Positions 46,029 through 55,088 of a stretch of DNA of 64,000 nt are shown here, one piece after another. The notes beneath the pieces were generated by a model. That model did not search any database. It was not told where the DNA came from and saw only the letters and a list, made by a program, of their open reading frames with translations. This DNA is from Sphingomonas sp. AOB5 (GTDB lineage: Bacteria; Pseudomonadota; Alphaproteobacteria; Sphingomonadales; Sphingomonadaceae). A program made the position numbers and the translations under genes. The DNA is taken from assembly GCF_029433115.1 (NCBI RefSeq), contig NZ_JARNTV010000002.1, positions 1-64,000 of the forward strand. The letters run 5' to 3'. Each line of letters begins with the position of its first letter. Position 1 is the stretch's first letter.

Positions 46029-46486
46029 CCCCCATTGCCGGGCGGCGGCGGGGGCGCCTCGACATTGCCGCAACTGATGAACGGCGTGTTCCTGTCGATT
46101 TTCGCGAGCCGCAACTCACGCTCGGGGTCCGGCGCGATCCGGTAGTAGATGGTTCCGTTGCCGTCCTTGGCGAAGGTGACGCTGAAATCGACCTTGGGAT
46201 CGGCGGAATTGTAGCGATAACCTTCGAACGCAACCGCGCCGTCCCCGATCCGGTAGGTACCGTGGGTTCCGCCCCAGCCGCTGAACCAGTCGAATTTCCC
46301 GTCGGCGTGTAGCGCCAGTGCGCCGGCATCGCAGGGATAGGGCCGCTCATCGATGAAATGGCCGGGCAAGAGCCGTTGCAACTCGGCTGCGACAACGGGT
46401 GTTCGCAGTGTCGCCGGACCGGGCGGCGGTTTTGCCGGCGAGCATGCGCCGAGCAGCAACAGGCTTGCGAGGGCGAAGTTTCTCAT
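46025..46486 (-). CDS. Lipoprotein of a tandem paralogue pair (copy 2)
   Basis: A 153-residue product from ATG 46486 with a lipoprotein signal (LLLLGACSP, lipidated Cys about 14). After a proline-rich linker comes LLPGHFIDERPYPCDAGALA, then GDGAVAFEGYRYN and a C-terminal cysteine (FISCGNVE) that could pair with the PYPC cysteine. It shares this plan with the gene just upstream at 46488-46976. The family is not recognised; an envelope role is likely. Confidence 0.65.
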   Translation of the reverse strand: MRNFALASLLLLGACSPAKPPPGPATLRTPVVAAELQRLLPGHFIDERPYPCDAGALALHADGKFDWFSGWGGTHGTYRIGDGAVAFEGYRYNSADPKVDFSVTFAKDGNGTIYYRIAPDPERELRLAKIDRNTPFISCGNVEAPPPPPGNGG

Positions 46487-46487
46487 C

Positions 46488-46976
46488 TCAGCCGGACGCA
46501 TTCCCGGGCTGACAGCTGGATACCGGCTCGTCCACGCCGTTGCGGCCCAGCCTGAGCGGTCGCGGATCGGCCGTGTCGCCTTCCGCGCGATAGAAAGGAT
46601 CGCCGCGGCCGTCGCGGAACAGCATGAGGACCCGCCGGAAATGCTCGGGTCCGGCCCCGTCATCGAATATCGCGGCGCCATCGACGATCTCAACCGTGCC
46701 GCCGGTCACGCCGCTTCCGATGTTGTAGGCTTCGAAACTGCCGTCACCCAGCACGCGCAATGGCCCGTCGAAACAGCCATAAGGGCCTTCATCGATATAA
46801 TGGCCCGACAGCAGCTTCTTGATTTCCGCGGAAGTCAGCGGGACGAACGGTTTGGCTGGCGCCTTCGCTTCGGGAGAGGCTTGCGCGGCCTGATTCTCCG
46901 CCGCATTGGGAGCCGAGCAGGCAGCGAGCACGAAGCAGGACAGGGCGGCGCAAAGCGATATCGAACGTCCGGCCAT
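46488..46976 (-). CDS. Lipoprotein of a tandem paralogue pair (copy 1)
   Basis: A 162-residue product from ATG 46976, preceded by AGGAGG. The signal ends in a lipobox (FVLAACSAP). After a linker it shows LLSGHYIDEGPYGCFDGPLR, then EIVDGAAIFDDG and a C-terminal SSCQPG, matching its neighbour at 46025-46486 in the GH-IDE-PY-C block and the paired cysteines. The two genes are separated by one base and are co-transcribed, so they arose by duplication. The function is unknown. Confidence 0.65.
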   Translation of the reverse strand: MAGRSISLCAALSCFVLAACSAPNAAENQAAQASPEAKAPAKPFVPLTSAEIKKLLSGHYIDEGPYGCFDGPLRVLGDGSFEAYNIGSGVTGGTVEIVDGAAIFDDGAGPEHFRRVLMLFRDGRGDPFYRAEGDTADPRPLRLGRNGVDEPVSSCQPGNASG

Positions 46977-47032
46977 TGGTGCGCCTCCTGTGAAGATATA
47001 GTGTATCATATACGATGCGGGAGCAAGCGGCG

Positions 47033-47695
47033 ATGATGGACGAATGGACCGGCGTCGATGCCTATATCTGCGATCGCCTGCTCGGTAGCGATCCCGCGCT
47101 GGAAGCGGCGCTGAGGAACAACGAAGCGGCGGGACTACCCGCGATCGACGTCTCCGCGGCGCAGGGCAAGATGCTGATGCTGTTTGCGCGGATGGTGGGT
47201 GCGCGGCACATCCTCGAGGTGGGGACGCTGGGCGGCTACTCCACCATCTGGCTGGCGCGGGCATTGCCGGAGGACGGGCATCTGGTGACGCTGGAGATCG
47301 ACCCCTACCATGCCGATGTCGCCCGCGCGAACATCGCCGCGGCGGGGGTGGCGGACAAGGCGGAGGTGCGGACCGGCCCCGCGGTCGAAAGCCTTGCCGC
47401 GCTTCAGGCCGAAGGCGGCGCACCGTTCGACTTCGTCTTCATCGATGCCGACAAGCCGAGCAACACCGCCTATCTCACGGCCGCGCTCGCCATGAGCCGG
47501 CCCGGCACGGTGATCGTACTCGACAATGTGGTGCGCGGCGGGGCGATCCTCGATCCCGGCAGCAGCGATCCTTCGGTGAGGGGCACGCAGGCGGCGTTCG
47601 AGATGCTCGCCGCCGAGCCGCGGATCGACGCGACCGTGATCCAGACCGTCGGTGCGAAAGGCTGGGACGGGTTCGTGCTGGCGCTGGTCCGCTAG
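47033..47695 (+). CDS. SAM-dependent O-methyltransferase (class I, CCoAOMT-like)
   Basis: I use the ATG at 47033 with GGGAG upstream (220 residues); ATGs at 47015 and 47036 are alternatives. The SAM-binding motif ILEVGTLGGYSTIWLARAL, the acidic TLEIDP, FVFIDADKPSN and VLDNVVRGG are the signature of the metal-dependent catechol-type O-methyltransferase family. The substrate is probably a small catechol-like phenol. It is divergent from the lipoprotein pair; a short GTAT-CAT-ATAC dyad lies in the promoter region. The stop overlaps the opposing gene in CTAG (47692-47695). Confidence 0.88.
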   Translation: MMDEWTGVDAYICDRLLGSDPALEAALRNNEAAGLPAIDVSAAQGKMLMLFARMVGARHILEVGTLGGYSTIWLARALPEDGHLVTLEIDPYHADVARANIAAAGVADKAEVRTGPAVESLAALQAEGGAPFDFVFIDADKPSNTAYLTAALAMSRPGTVIVLDNVVRGGAILDPGSSDPSVRGTQAAFEMLAAEPRIDATVIQTVGAKGWDGFVLALVR

Positions 47696-48072
47696 AAGCC
47701 GCCGGCGAACGCGAAGGTGAAGCGATAGTCGCCGGGCTTTAGCGGCTGACCGTGCCGCGTGACCGGCGTCGCGTCGCGCAGGGTCAGCATGCCGTCGGCA
47801 ACCGGGACGGGTTCGCCCAGCGTCAGCACCATCTCCTGCTTGCCCCGGCCGGTGCCGATCTCGGCGCGGATCACCAGCCGCCCGGCCCATATGCACGCCA
47901 CATCGACCGGGCAGCGGCTGTCCTCGACAATCGCCAACGGGCGTACGGTCGGGCCGTCCACCCGAACCGTCTCACCGATCCGCGCCGGGCCTTCCGGAAG
48001 CGCCGGCGTGGCAGCGACCGTGGCGGCACAAGCGGTCAGGAAAGACAGTGGCAGGAGAAGGAGCGGCTTCAT
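47692..48072 (-). CDS. Hypothetical exported protein
   Basis: The 126-residue product has a lipoprotein-like signal (LLPLSFLTACAATVAATP, Cys about 15). The mature part has two cysteines close together (DSRCPVDVACIWAGRLVIRA), a patch that reappears in many small sphingomonad secreted proteins, and a beta-rich C-terminus (GDYRFTFAFAGGF). The family is not recognised with confidence. It is convergent with the methyltransferase gene. Confidence 0.65.
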   Translation of the reverse strand: MKPLLLLPLSFLTACAATVAATPALPEGPARIGETVRVDGPTVRPLAIVEDSRCPVDVACIWAGRLVIRAEIGTGRGKQEMVLTLGEPVPVADGMLTLRDATPVTRHGQPLKPGDYRFTFAFAGGF

Positions 48073-48152
48073 GACGCCAGTCTATCCGCAGCGAGTGAGA
48101 TGCCGGATGAACGAAACTATCCCCGGCCTGCCCGACGCGGTAGGGGAGCGTC

Positions 48153-48839
48153 ATGATCATCGATGAAGAAGACCCGCTGGGCCCGCTCGACCCCAAATTC
48201 GCCGAGCAGTTCGAACGCGACATGCGGCGGCCGCCTTGCCAGCTCTACCTGATCTCGCCGCTCGACGTGACCGGCGGGTTCGACGAGCGGCTGAAGCGCG
48301 CATTGGGTGCTGGCGAAGTCGCGGCGTTCCAGTTCCGCGTGAAGGATGTCGACCAGCACGAGGCCGCACGGCTGGGCGAGCCGCTGCAGCGTATCTGCGC
48401 CGATCATGACGTCGCCTTCGTCGTGAACGACAGCATCGCGCTGGCGAAGCGTCTTGGCGCGGATGGCGTGCATCTGGGGCAGGGCGACGGCGATCCGCGC
48501 GAGGCGCGATCAGTACTCGGTCCCTCGGCCCAGATCGGCGTGACCTGCCACGACAGCCGCCACCTGGCGATGGAAGCGGGCGAGGCGGGCGCGGATTATG
48601 TCGCGTTCGGCGCCTTTTTCCCGACCACCACCAAAGAGGTGCGGCACCATCCCGATCCCTCGATCCTGTCGTGGTGGACGACGATGTTCGAGATCCCCTG
48701 TGTCGCCATCGGCGGCATCACGCCTGCGAACGCGCCAGCACTGGTGAAGGCCGGCGCCGATTTCATCGCGGTGTCGAACGCCGTGTGGGGCGGGGACGAG
48801 GAGGCCGCGGTCAAGGCCTTTGCCGGAGTGCTCGGCTGA
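48153..48839 (+). CDS. thiE: Thiamine phosphate synthase
   Basis: The 228-residue TIM-barrel protein couples HMP-pyrophosphate with the thiazole phosphate. Motifs: CQLYLISPLDV, FQFRVKDVDQHEA, VNDSIALAKRLGADGVHLGQ, GVTCHDSRH, GADYVAFGAFFPTTTKE and the phosphate-binding AIGGITPANAPALVKAGADF. It has an N-terminal extension of about 25 residues compared with the usual ThiE. No other thi gene is adjacent. Confidence 0.9.
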   Translation: MIIDEEDPLGPLDPKFAEQFERDMRRPPCQLYLISPLDVTGGFDERLKRALGAGEVAAFQFRVKDVDQHEAARLGEPLQRICADHDVAFVVNDSIALAKRLGADGVHLGQGDGDPREARSVLGPSAQIGVTCHDSRHLAMEAGEAGADYVAFGAFFPTTTKEVRHHPDPSILSWWTTMFEIPCVAIGGITPANAPALVKAGADFIAVSNAVWGGDEEAAVKAFAGVLG

Positions 48840-48902
48840 CGCGGAAACAAGCGAGCGCTGTGTCGTTGTCCTAGTGATACGAAACAGCAGGAGCTTGAAA
48901 GC

Positions 48903-49901
48903 GTGCGCAAATTTCTCGGATTGGCAACCTGTCTCGCATTTGCCTCGCCCGGTCTTGCTCAGGCGCAGGCGGCGGGAACCCGGCCGCCGATCGATCTCGG
49001 TGTTCTCCACGCGCAGGTGATCCTCGATCATCTCGGTTTCGCGCCCGGCATTCTCGACGGGCGCGAAGGGCAGTCGCTTGTCGCGGCGCTGAAGGGATTT
49101 CAGGAAACCCGCGGCCTGCCCGAAACGGGCAAGCTCGACGCGCGCACGCTGCATGCGCTTCATCCCTATCGCGCGCTCCGTCCGGTCCGCCGGCTCACCC
49201 TTACCGAAGATGCGGTCGCGGGTCCGTTCGTGAACCCGCTGCCCAAGGATCCGGTCGAACAGGGCAAGCTCACCACGCTCGCCTATCGCGATCCGATGGA
49301 GAAGCTGGCGGAGATGTTCCACACCACGCCCGAGGTGCTGGCCGAACTCAATCCGCGGCTGGGCACCCCGAAACCGGGCGTGCAGATGATCTTTCCCAAC
49401 GCGCTGCCCACCTCACGCGCTTATCCCGAAAGCCTCCGCCCCGACTGGCGGCAGACGCTGCATGACCTGAATGTCGACGCGAACCAGCCGCAGGGCGACC
49501 GGATCGTCGTCGACAAATCGGAACGCACGCTGCGCGTCTATTCGGGGGATCGCCTGGTGGCGCTGTTCAGCGCGACGATGGGCAGCGGCAAGGACCCGCT
49601 GCCGATCGGGCGTTGGAAGATCCAGGGCGCCGACTATAATCCCAAATTCCATTACAACCCGGAGCTGTTCTGGGACGTGAGCGACCACAAGCCCAAGGTG
49701 CTGCTGCCGCCGGGACCCAATGGCCCGGTCGGCGTGCTGTGGCTCGATCTGAACAAGCCGCATTACGGCATCCACGGCACGCCCGAACCGCAGACCATCG
49801 GCCGGGCGGAAAGCCATGGCTGTATCCGCCTGACCAACTGGGACGTCGCGCGCCTGTCGCTGATGGTGAAGCCCGGCGTACCGGCGGTGTTTCAGGAGTG
49901 A
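48903..49901 (+). CDS. L,D-transpeptidase with peptidoglycan-binding and LysM-like domains
   Basis: A GTG start gives 332 residues with a signal peptide (LGLATCLAFASPGLAQA). Next come a PG-binding helical domain (LHAQVILDHLGFAPGILDG at about 38-56), a LysM-like segment (MEKLAEMFHTTPEVLAELNP) and a YkuD catalytic domain with HGTPEPQTIGRAESHGCIRL, where the Cys is the nucleophile. It cross-links or anchors proteins to periplasmic peptidoglycan. It overlaps nothing but is 4 bases from the M23 peptidase gene, forming a wall-remodelling pair. Confidence 0.92.
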   Translation: MRKFLGLATCLAFASPGLAQAQAAGTRPPIDLGVLHAQVILDHLGFAPGILDGREGQSLVAALKGFQETRGLPETGKLDARTLHALHPYRALRPVRRLTLTEDAVAGPFVNPLPKDPVEQGKLTTLAYRDPMEKLAEMFHTTPEVLAELNPRLGTPKPGVQMIFPNALPTSRAYPESLRPDWRQTLHDLNVDANQPQGDRIVVDKSERTLRVYSGDRLVALFSATMGSGKDPLPIGRWKIQGADYNPKFHYNPELFWDVSDHKPKVLLPPGPNGPVGVLWLDLNKPHYGIHGTPEPQTIGRAESHGCIRLTNWDVARLSLMVKPGVPAVFQE

Positions 49902-49905
49902 CGCG

Positions 49906-50535
49906 ATGAGCTTCGGCACCTGGATTGCGGGCGGGGTCGCCGGCGGGCTGGTGATGCTGGCCGGTTCGATGGTGCGGGTCGTGCCGCCCGAGCCGGACTC
50001 TGCTGCGACGCCTGCGCACCCGGTCCAGCGGCTCGAGGCACCGGTTACTGCCGCACCCGAAGGAAAGCCGGTCGCGTCGCGGGAGCATCCGTTGCTGACG
50101 GTACCGGTTCAAGGCGTCTCGCGATCCGCATTGTACGACAGCTGGGGCCAATCGCGTGCAGCCGGCGCGCGGGCGCATCAGGGCATCGACATCATGGCGC
50201 CAGGCGGCACGCCGGTGATCGCGGCGGCGAACGGCACCGTGGAGAAGCTGTACTTCTCGAACGGCGGTGGCGGGATCACCCTCTATGTCCGCTCGCCTGA
50301 CCGGCTGTGGAGCTATTATTACGCACATCTTCAGGGTTATGCGCCGGACCTCCACGAGGGTCAGCCGGTGCATGAAGGCGATTTGCTCGCCTATGTCGGC
50401 GATACCGGCAATGCCGGGACCGGCAATTACCATCTTCATTTCGGCGTGGCGCGGATGCAGCCGGGCGACGGGTGGTGGAAGGGCCAGCCGGTCAATCCCT
50501 ATCCCATGCTTGCGGGAGAGGCCGCCCGTCGCTAA
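49906..50535 (+). CDS. M23 family metallopeptidase
   Basis: The 209-residue protein starts with a hydrophobic anchor (WIAGGVAGGLVMLAGSMV) and carries the M23 zinc motifs HQGIDIMAPGG (His and Asp ligands) and YHLHFGVARM (HxH). It is likely an inner-membrane-anchored peptidoglycan endopeptidase, or a regulator if one ligand were lost, though none is. It follows the L,D-transpeptidase by four bases. Confidence 0.92.
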   Translation: MSFGTWIAGGVAGGLVMLAGSMVRVVPPEPDSAATPAHPVQRLEAPVTAAPEGKPVASREHPLLTVPVQGVSRSALYDSWGQSRAAGARAHQGIDIMAPGGTPVIAAANGTVEKLYFSNGGGGITLYVRSPDRLWSYYYAHLQGYAPDLHEGQPVHEGDLLAYVGDTGNAGTGNYHLHFGVARMQPGDGWWKGQPVNPYPMLAGEAARR

Positions 50536-50577
50536 AGGCCCGCCTTCGCTCTTTCTCAAGCTCTATAGGTCTCGATC

Positions 50578-51141
50578 ATGAAGATCAGCGGCGTGGACAT
50601 CCGTCCCGGCAACATCATCGAATATGAAGGCGGCATCTGGCGTGCGGTCAAGATCCAGCACACCCAGCCCGGCAAGGGCGGCGCCTATATGCAGGTCGAG
50701 ATGAAGAACCTGCGCGACGGCCGCAAGAACAATGTCCGCTTCCGCTCGGCGGAAACGGTCGAGCGCGTCCGCCTCGACACCAAGGACTTCCAGTTCCTGT
50801 TCGCCGAGGGCGACACGCTGACTTTCATGGACAAGGAAACCTACGACCAGACCACGCTGCCGCGCGACCTGCTGGGCGATGCGGCTGCCTTCCTGCAGGA
50901 CGGCATGGACGTGGTGATGGAGCTGTACGACGAGGAAGCGATCTCGGTGCAGCTGCCCGATACGATCGAGGCCACCATCGTCGAGGCCGACGCCGTGGTG
51001 AAGGGCCAGACGGCATCGTCGAGCTACAAGCCCGCGATCCTCGACAATGGCGTGCGCATCATGGTGCCGCCGCACATCGCATCGGGCACCCGCATCGTGG
51101 TCGACGTGTACGAGCAGACCTACGTCAAGCGGGCGGACTAA
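50578..51141 (+). CDS. efp: Elongation factor P
   Basis: The 187-residue protein shows the EF-P KOW-like domain ([20 protein letters not shown]) and two OB domains. The modifiable loop reads [11 protein letters not shown] with the lysine at position 33, so a post-translational lysine-type modification is possible; no modifying enzyme gene is in this window. It rescues ribosomes stalled at proline stretches. Preceded by a 42-base gap after the M23 gene; the next gene starts directly at its stop codon. Confidence 0.97.
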   Translation: MKISGVDIRPGNIIEYEGGIWRAVKIQHTQPGKGGAYMQVEMKNLRDGRKNNVRFRSAETVERVRLDTKDFQFLFAEGDTLTFMDKETYDQTTLPRDLLGDAAAFLQDGMDVVMELYDEEAISVQLPDTIEATIVEADAVVKGQTASSSYKPAILDNGVRIMVPPHIASGTRIVVDVYEQTYVKRAD

Positions 51142-51528
51142 GTGGGCTACGAGGACGATCCTCGGTTCTCTTCCCATTATCTCGAGGGCAGCTGGGTGCT
51201 GGGTCTCGATGTGGGGGAGAACCGGATCGTCTTCGATCTTGATGCGGTTCTGACGCCCGAACATCCGGAATACCGGCCTGCCGAACCCGGCGAGCAGCAC
51301 TGCTATCTACGTTCGAAATTGATTTTCGAGGGCGTCGCTGATCTGGATTACCGCGCGAGCGGTCGTCCGCCAGCCCATGATGCCTCGGACGAACCTGACT
51401 ACGGTCATATCGACGCGATGAATGTCGAGGGCCAGGATCGCTTCACGCTGGAGGGTGACTGGGGCGAACTCAGCTTTACGGCAGGCAGCGCCCGAATCGT
51501 GGCGCTCGCCGCTGAACTGGAGAATTGA
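51142..51528 (+). CDS. Hypothetical protein following efp
   Basis: A GTG at 51142, immediately after the efp stop, gives 128 residues. The protein is acidic with repeated Asp/Glu patches (GYEDDPRFSSHYLEGSWVLG) and looks beta-rich; a final helix-like LAAELEN ends it. No family is recognised. It is translated with efp and the next gene starts one base after it. Confidence 0.65.
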   Translation: MGYEDDPRFSSHYLEGSWVLGLDVGENRIVFDLDAVLTPEHPEYRPAEPGEQHCYLRSKLIFEGVADLDYRASGRPPAHDASDEPDYGHIDAMNVEGQDRFTLEGDWGELSFTAGSARIVALAAELEN

Positions 51529-51529
51529 A

Positions 51530-52351
51530 GTGGTTTCCCATTCCGGCCTTCTCACCGTCATGGAGCGCGCTGCCCGCAAGGCCGCGCCGCGCCTGCGCCG
51601 CGACTTCAACGAGGTCCAACACCTGCAGGTGAGCCGCAAGGGGCCGGCCGACTTCGTCAGCCTGGCCGACAAGCGTGCCGAGGAAACGCTGGTCGAGGAA
51701 CTGCGCAAGGCGCGGCCCGACTGGGGCTTCCTGCTGGAGGAAGGCGGCGTGATCGAGGGCGATCCGAACAAGCCGCGCTGGATCATCGATCCGCTCGACG
51801 GCACCACCAACTTTCTCCACGGCATCCCGCATGTCGCGATCTCGATCGCAGTCGAGGAGCCGATCGGCGCCGGGGGCAAGCCGGAGATCACCACCGGCTT
51901 GATCTATCAGCCGCTGACCGACGAGAGCTTCTGGGCCGAGAAGGGCCGCGGCGCATGGTTGCAGGACCAGCGCCTGCGCGTGTCGGCGCGCCGCCATCTC
52001 GACGAAGCGCTGATCGCCACCGGCATTCCGTTCCTGGGCCATGGCAATTTCGCACAGTGGAGCCGCATCTTCGGTGCGGTCGCGCCTGAAGTGGCGGGCA
52101 TCCGCCGGCTCGGCTCGGCGGCGCTCGATCTGGCATGGGTCGCGGCGGGCCGTTTCGACGGCTTCTGGGAAAGCGATCTCCAGCCGTGGGATGTGGCGGC
52201 AGGCATGCTGCTGATCCGGGAAGCGGGCGGCTTCGTCACCGATTTCCGCGGGCAGGATCTGGCGCGCGAGCGCAACCAGTATCTCGCCGCGAACGACGTG
52301 TTGCATTCGAAGCTGCACAAGCTCGTGGCAGGCGCGCTCCGCAACGCCTGA
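51530..52351 (+). CDS. Inositol monophosphatase family protein
   Basis: I use the GTG at 51530, which has GGAG 7 bases upstream, giving 273 residues. The metal-binding motif DPLDGTTNFLHGIPHVAISI and the C-terminal WDVAAGMLLIREAGGFVTD are hallmarks of IMPase-like phosphatases. Members hydrolyse inositol 1-phosphate or related sugar phosphates; SuhB-like ones also act in RNA processing. Its TGA abuts the opposing stop in TGATCA (52349-52354). Confidence 0.92.
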   Translation: MVSHSGLLTVMERAARKAAPRLRRDFNEVQHLQVSRKGPADFVSLADKRAEETLVEELRKARPDWGFLLEEGGVIEGDPNKPRWIIDPLDGTTNFLHGIPHVAISIAVEEPIGAGGKPEITTGLIYQPLTDESFWAEKGRGAWLQDQRLRVSARRHLDEALIATGIPFLGHGNFAQWSRIFGAVAPEVAGIRRLGSAALDLAWVAAGRFDGFWESDLQPWDVAAGMLLIREAGGFVTDFRGQDLARERNQYLAANDVLHSKLHKLVAGALRNA

Positions 52352-53341
52352 TCAGGGCGTCAGCGCTCCGGCGAGGAACGCGACGACCTTTGGCCATGAG
52401 TCCGCCCGCGCCTGTGCATTGGCTGCGGGCGTGCCGCCACCGCGGGGATCCTCGCGCGGGTCCGCCGATCCGCCGGCCAGATCGTGGCCCGCCTGCGGAT
52501 AGATCAGCGTCTCGGTCTTCAGCCCCCTGGCATTCCGGGTCGCGGCGATGTTTCGCGACATGCGGCCCGAGTTCCACAGATGATCCCGGTCTCCCGCGAT
52601 CAGCATCAGCGGCCCGCGATAATTCTCGATCGGGATGCGCGCGGCGGTTTCGCGGCCGGGATGATCGGCACGGCCATTCTCATGGATCGCGCGCAGGTCT
52701 GCAGCGGGACCCTTTTGCAGGCCCTCGACGAACCCGCGATAGGGCATGAAGGGCAGGGGCTTGCCGTCGAACGAGAAGGACGAGCGGGTGCCCTCGGCCT
52801 CCAGCGTCTCCAGGCCCCAGCCTTCCCACACCAGATCCGACGGCGCATAGGCGACCACCGCATCGATCCACGGATAGTGGCTCGCGGCGATCAGCGCGAA
52901 TTCCGATCCCTTGGAGCCCGCGAACAGGGCGAACCGCTCGACATCGACGCCGGGCATCCCGGCCAGCGTGGTGCGCAGGCGGGCGAGCTGGTCCACGCGA
53001 ATGTCGATGAAGCTACCCGGCAGGTCGGGATATTCGGGCGGCGGGCCATAGCTGCCCCAGTTCGGCGAGTAGTAAGGCAGGCTGATCGCCGCATAGCCCA
53101 TCTGCGCCAGGATCGGTCCGAAGCGCTTGCCCGCGCCGTCGCCACCCTCCGCACCCGCAAGGATCACCACTACCGGACGCTTCTTCTCCCCGGCCAGCCG
53201 GTAGAGCTTCGCGTGAGGGAATCCGGCGATATCGGCCGTCTCCACCGCGTCCGCGGGTGCGGGCGCCGCTGGGGGCGGCACGGAGGCTGGAGCGATGGCG
53301 GGAAGGGTCAGGGCAAGCGAACAGGCAAGCAGGGCGCGCAT
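52352..53341 (-). CDS. Secreted BAAT-like acyl-CoA thioester hydrolase family protein
   Basis: The ATG at 53341 gives 329 residues with a signal peptide (MRALLACSLALTLPAIAPAS). The alpha/beta hydrolase core shows VVVILAGAEGGDG, the nucleophile elbow-like region LFAGSKGSEFALIAAS (Ser at GSKGS), MLIAGDRDHLW and the C-terminal HDLAGG histidine region, as in the BAAT C-terminal family. Because it is exported, a CoA thioester is an unlikely substrate; an ester or amide is more plausible. The family assignment is good, the activity is not. Confidence 0.75.
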   Translation of the reverse strand: MRALLACSLALTLPAIAPASVPPPAAPAPADAVETADIAGFPHAKLYRLAGEKKRPVVVILAGAEGGDGAGKRFGPILAQMGYAAISLPYYSPNWGSYGPPPEYPDLPGSFIDIRVDQLARLRTTLAGMPGVDVERFALFAGSKGSEFALIAASHYPWIDAVVAYAPSDLVWEGWGLETLEAEGTRSSFSFDGKPLPFMPYRGFVEGLQKGPAADLRAIHENGRADHPGRETAARIPIENYRGPLMLIAGDRDHLWNSGRMSRNIAATRNARGLKTETLIYPQAGHDLAGGSADPREDPRGGGTPAANAQARADSWPKVVAFLAGALTP

Positions 53342-53411
53342 CGTCTTCGTCACTCCGGCAATTCGAAGTGGTGTGTTATGATAATAATGCACCTGCCGCA
53401 ATATGCGGCGT

Positions 53412-55016
53412 TCAGCGCAGCGCGGTCTTCATCTTGCCGACATTCACCGATCCCGAATTCTCGCGGATCAGCGCCAGGTTCGGCTCGACCTGCAGGTTGC
53501 GGCGCGCGATCAGCACGCTGCCCTTGCCCGAGGCGAAGCCCCATTCGGTGAAGGTATAGCCATCGCCCTTGGCCGCGCCCCACAGCACGCGGCTGTGCGG
53601 ATAGGCGTAGCGGTCCAGTTCGGCGGCGGACACCACGCCGCTGGCGCCGATCTCGTCGAGGATCTTGCGCGCCGCGCCGGGCGTCTGTGCGGTCAGCGTA
53701 TAGCCCCGGCCCATGAAGTCGCTGGTCGAAAGCCATTGCGAGGCACGGCTGATCCACACGCGCTTCTCGCCATTATCTGCATGCGCAGCCGCGGCGATCA
53801 GCGCGCCTTCGCCGCCCGCGCGTCCGTCGACCAGCCACAACCCGCCTTCGCGCGCCATGGTGCGGCCGAGTGCCGGAGCGCCGATATCGGGCTTGGCGGG
53901 CAGGACCCAGAGCGCGGCTATGGCAGGCGCAATAGCGGCGAGCGCCGCCACCGGCGTCGCGAAGCGGGCATGGCGGTGCAGCCGCCACAGGTTGAGCAGG
54001 CCGAGGCCCATCAGCACGGTCAGCCAGGGAAGGAGCGGGGTGACGTAGCGCGGCTCGAGCGCGGCGGGGACCGCAGCCTGAAAGATCAGGGTCGCGGCGG
54101 CCACCGCGATCGACAGGCGCGCGACCCGCATCTCGCGGGCGTCGCCGGGACGGAAGGCCGAGACCATCCCGCCGATGGCGAGTGCGATCCCGACCAGTCC
54201 GAAATTGGCGAGCAGCGCGGTACCGTTCGCGCTCAGCGACAGGCCCGCATATTCGAGGCCCGGGGCATAGTTGAACCCGCCTGCGGAGATCTTGAACGAG
54301 AACCAGTACCACGGCGCGACCAGCGCCACGGTGATCAGCGCGGCGACCCACAGAGCGGGCTGCTTCAACAGCCTCCAGCGGTCAGTGAGTGCGATATCGA
54401 TGGCAGGCACCAGCGCGATCAGCGCGCCGTTGCCTTTGGTCAGCGGCGCGGCTGCGGCGAAGACCGCGAACAGCAGGAAGCGGGTCCAGCCCGGTTTGTC
54501 CGATGCGTTCGCCCACAGGATCGCCGCGACCGCGACAACCAGCGCGACCGGCTGGTCGAGCAGCAGGTAGCGCGCACCATCGACCACCAGCGGCAGGAAG
54601 ACATAGGTCAGCGCCAGAATCAGCCCGATCGCGCGATGCCCGATCCGGTCGAACGCCCAGACGATGGCCCCCGAAGGCAGTCCTGCGACGAACGCCGCGA
54701 TCAGCAGTGCGCCATATGGCGAAGGCCGCAGCACCGCGAAGATCGGCGCTTCCAGCAGATACCATCCCGGCGGCCAATGGCCGATCGAGAGGCGCGGGAA
54801 GTGCGCGTAATAATCCTGCGCGAACGCCATGGGCGAAGGGAAGCCCGCCCGGATCCAGTCGCCGATGAAGAGCGCGTTGACATAATGCCCGCCCTCGTCG
54901 GGATTGATCAGGCTCTCCGAAAGACCGCCGCTCAGCGAGGCGAGGATGAGCGAGAGCAACCCGAAAACGGCTGCTGCGACGACGGGGAAGGGAAGGCGGC
55001 GGACGAGCATCTGCAC
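53412..55016 (-). CDS. Glycosyltransferase family 39-like membrane protein
   Basis: The 534-residue integral membrane protein has about ten helices and an N-terminal catalytic loop with SLINPDEGGHYVNALFIGDW, the Asp-Glu pair typical of GT-C glycosyltransferases such as ArnT/PMT. A periplasmic domain follows the last helix. It would transfer a sugar from a polyprenyl-phosphate donor to a protein or lipid A. No partner genes for donor synthesis are adjacent. Confidence 0.8.
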   Translation of the reverse strand: MQMLVRRLPFPVVAAAVFGLLSLILASLSGGLSESLINPDEGGHYVNALFIGDWIRAGFPSPMAFAQDYYAHFPRLSIGHWPPGWYLLEAPIFAVLRPSPYGALLIAAFVAGLPSGAIVWAFDRIGHRAIGLILALTYVFLPLVVDGARYLLLDQPVALVVAVAAILWANASDKPGWTRFLLFAVFAAAAPLTKGNGALIALVPAIDIALTDRWRLLKQPALWVAALITVALVAPWYWFSFKISAGGFNYAPGLEYAGLSLSANGTALLANFGLVGIALAIGGMVSAFRPGDAREMRVARLSIAVAAATLIFQAAVPAALEPRYVTPLLPWLTVLMGLGLLNLWRLHRHARFATPVAALAAIAPAIAALWVLPAKPDIGAPALGRTMAREGGLWLVDGRAGGEGALIAAAAHADNGEKRVWISRASQWLSTSDFMGRGYTLTAQTPGAARKILDEIGASGVVSAAELDRYAYPHSRVLWGAAKGDGYTFTEWGFASGKGSVLIARRNLQVEPNLALIRENSGSVNVGKMKTALR

Positions 55017-55088
55017 GATAGTGACGGCAAGGGCTTAGGAAATCGTGGATTTCGGCTAGAAATGATTCGAACGGGCAGAGGAGGGGTG

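Noticed and set aside
53403-55088. Long upstream extension of the propeller lipoprotein gene
   Set aside because: It is antisense to the glycosyltransferase gene; the lipobox signal and ribosome site place the start at 55089.
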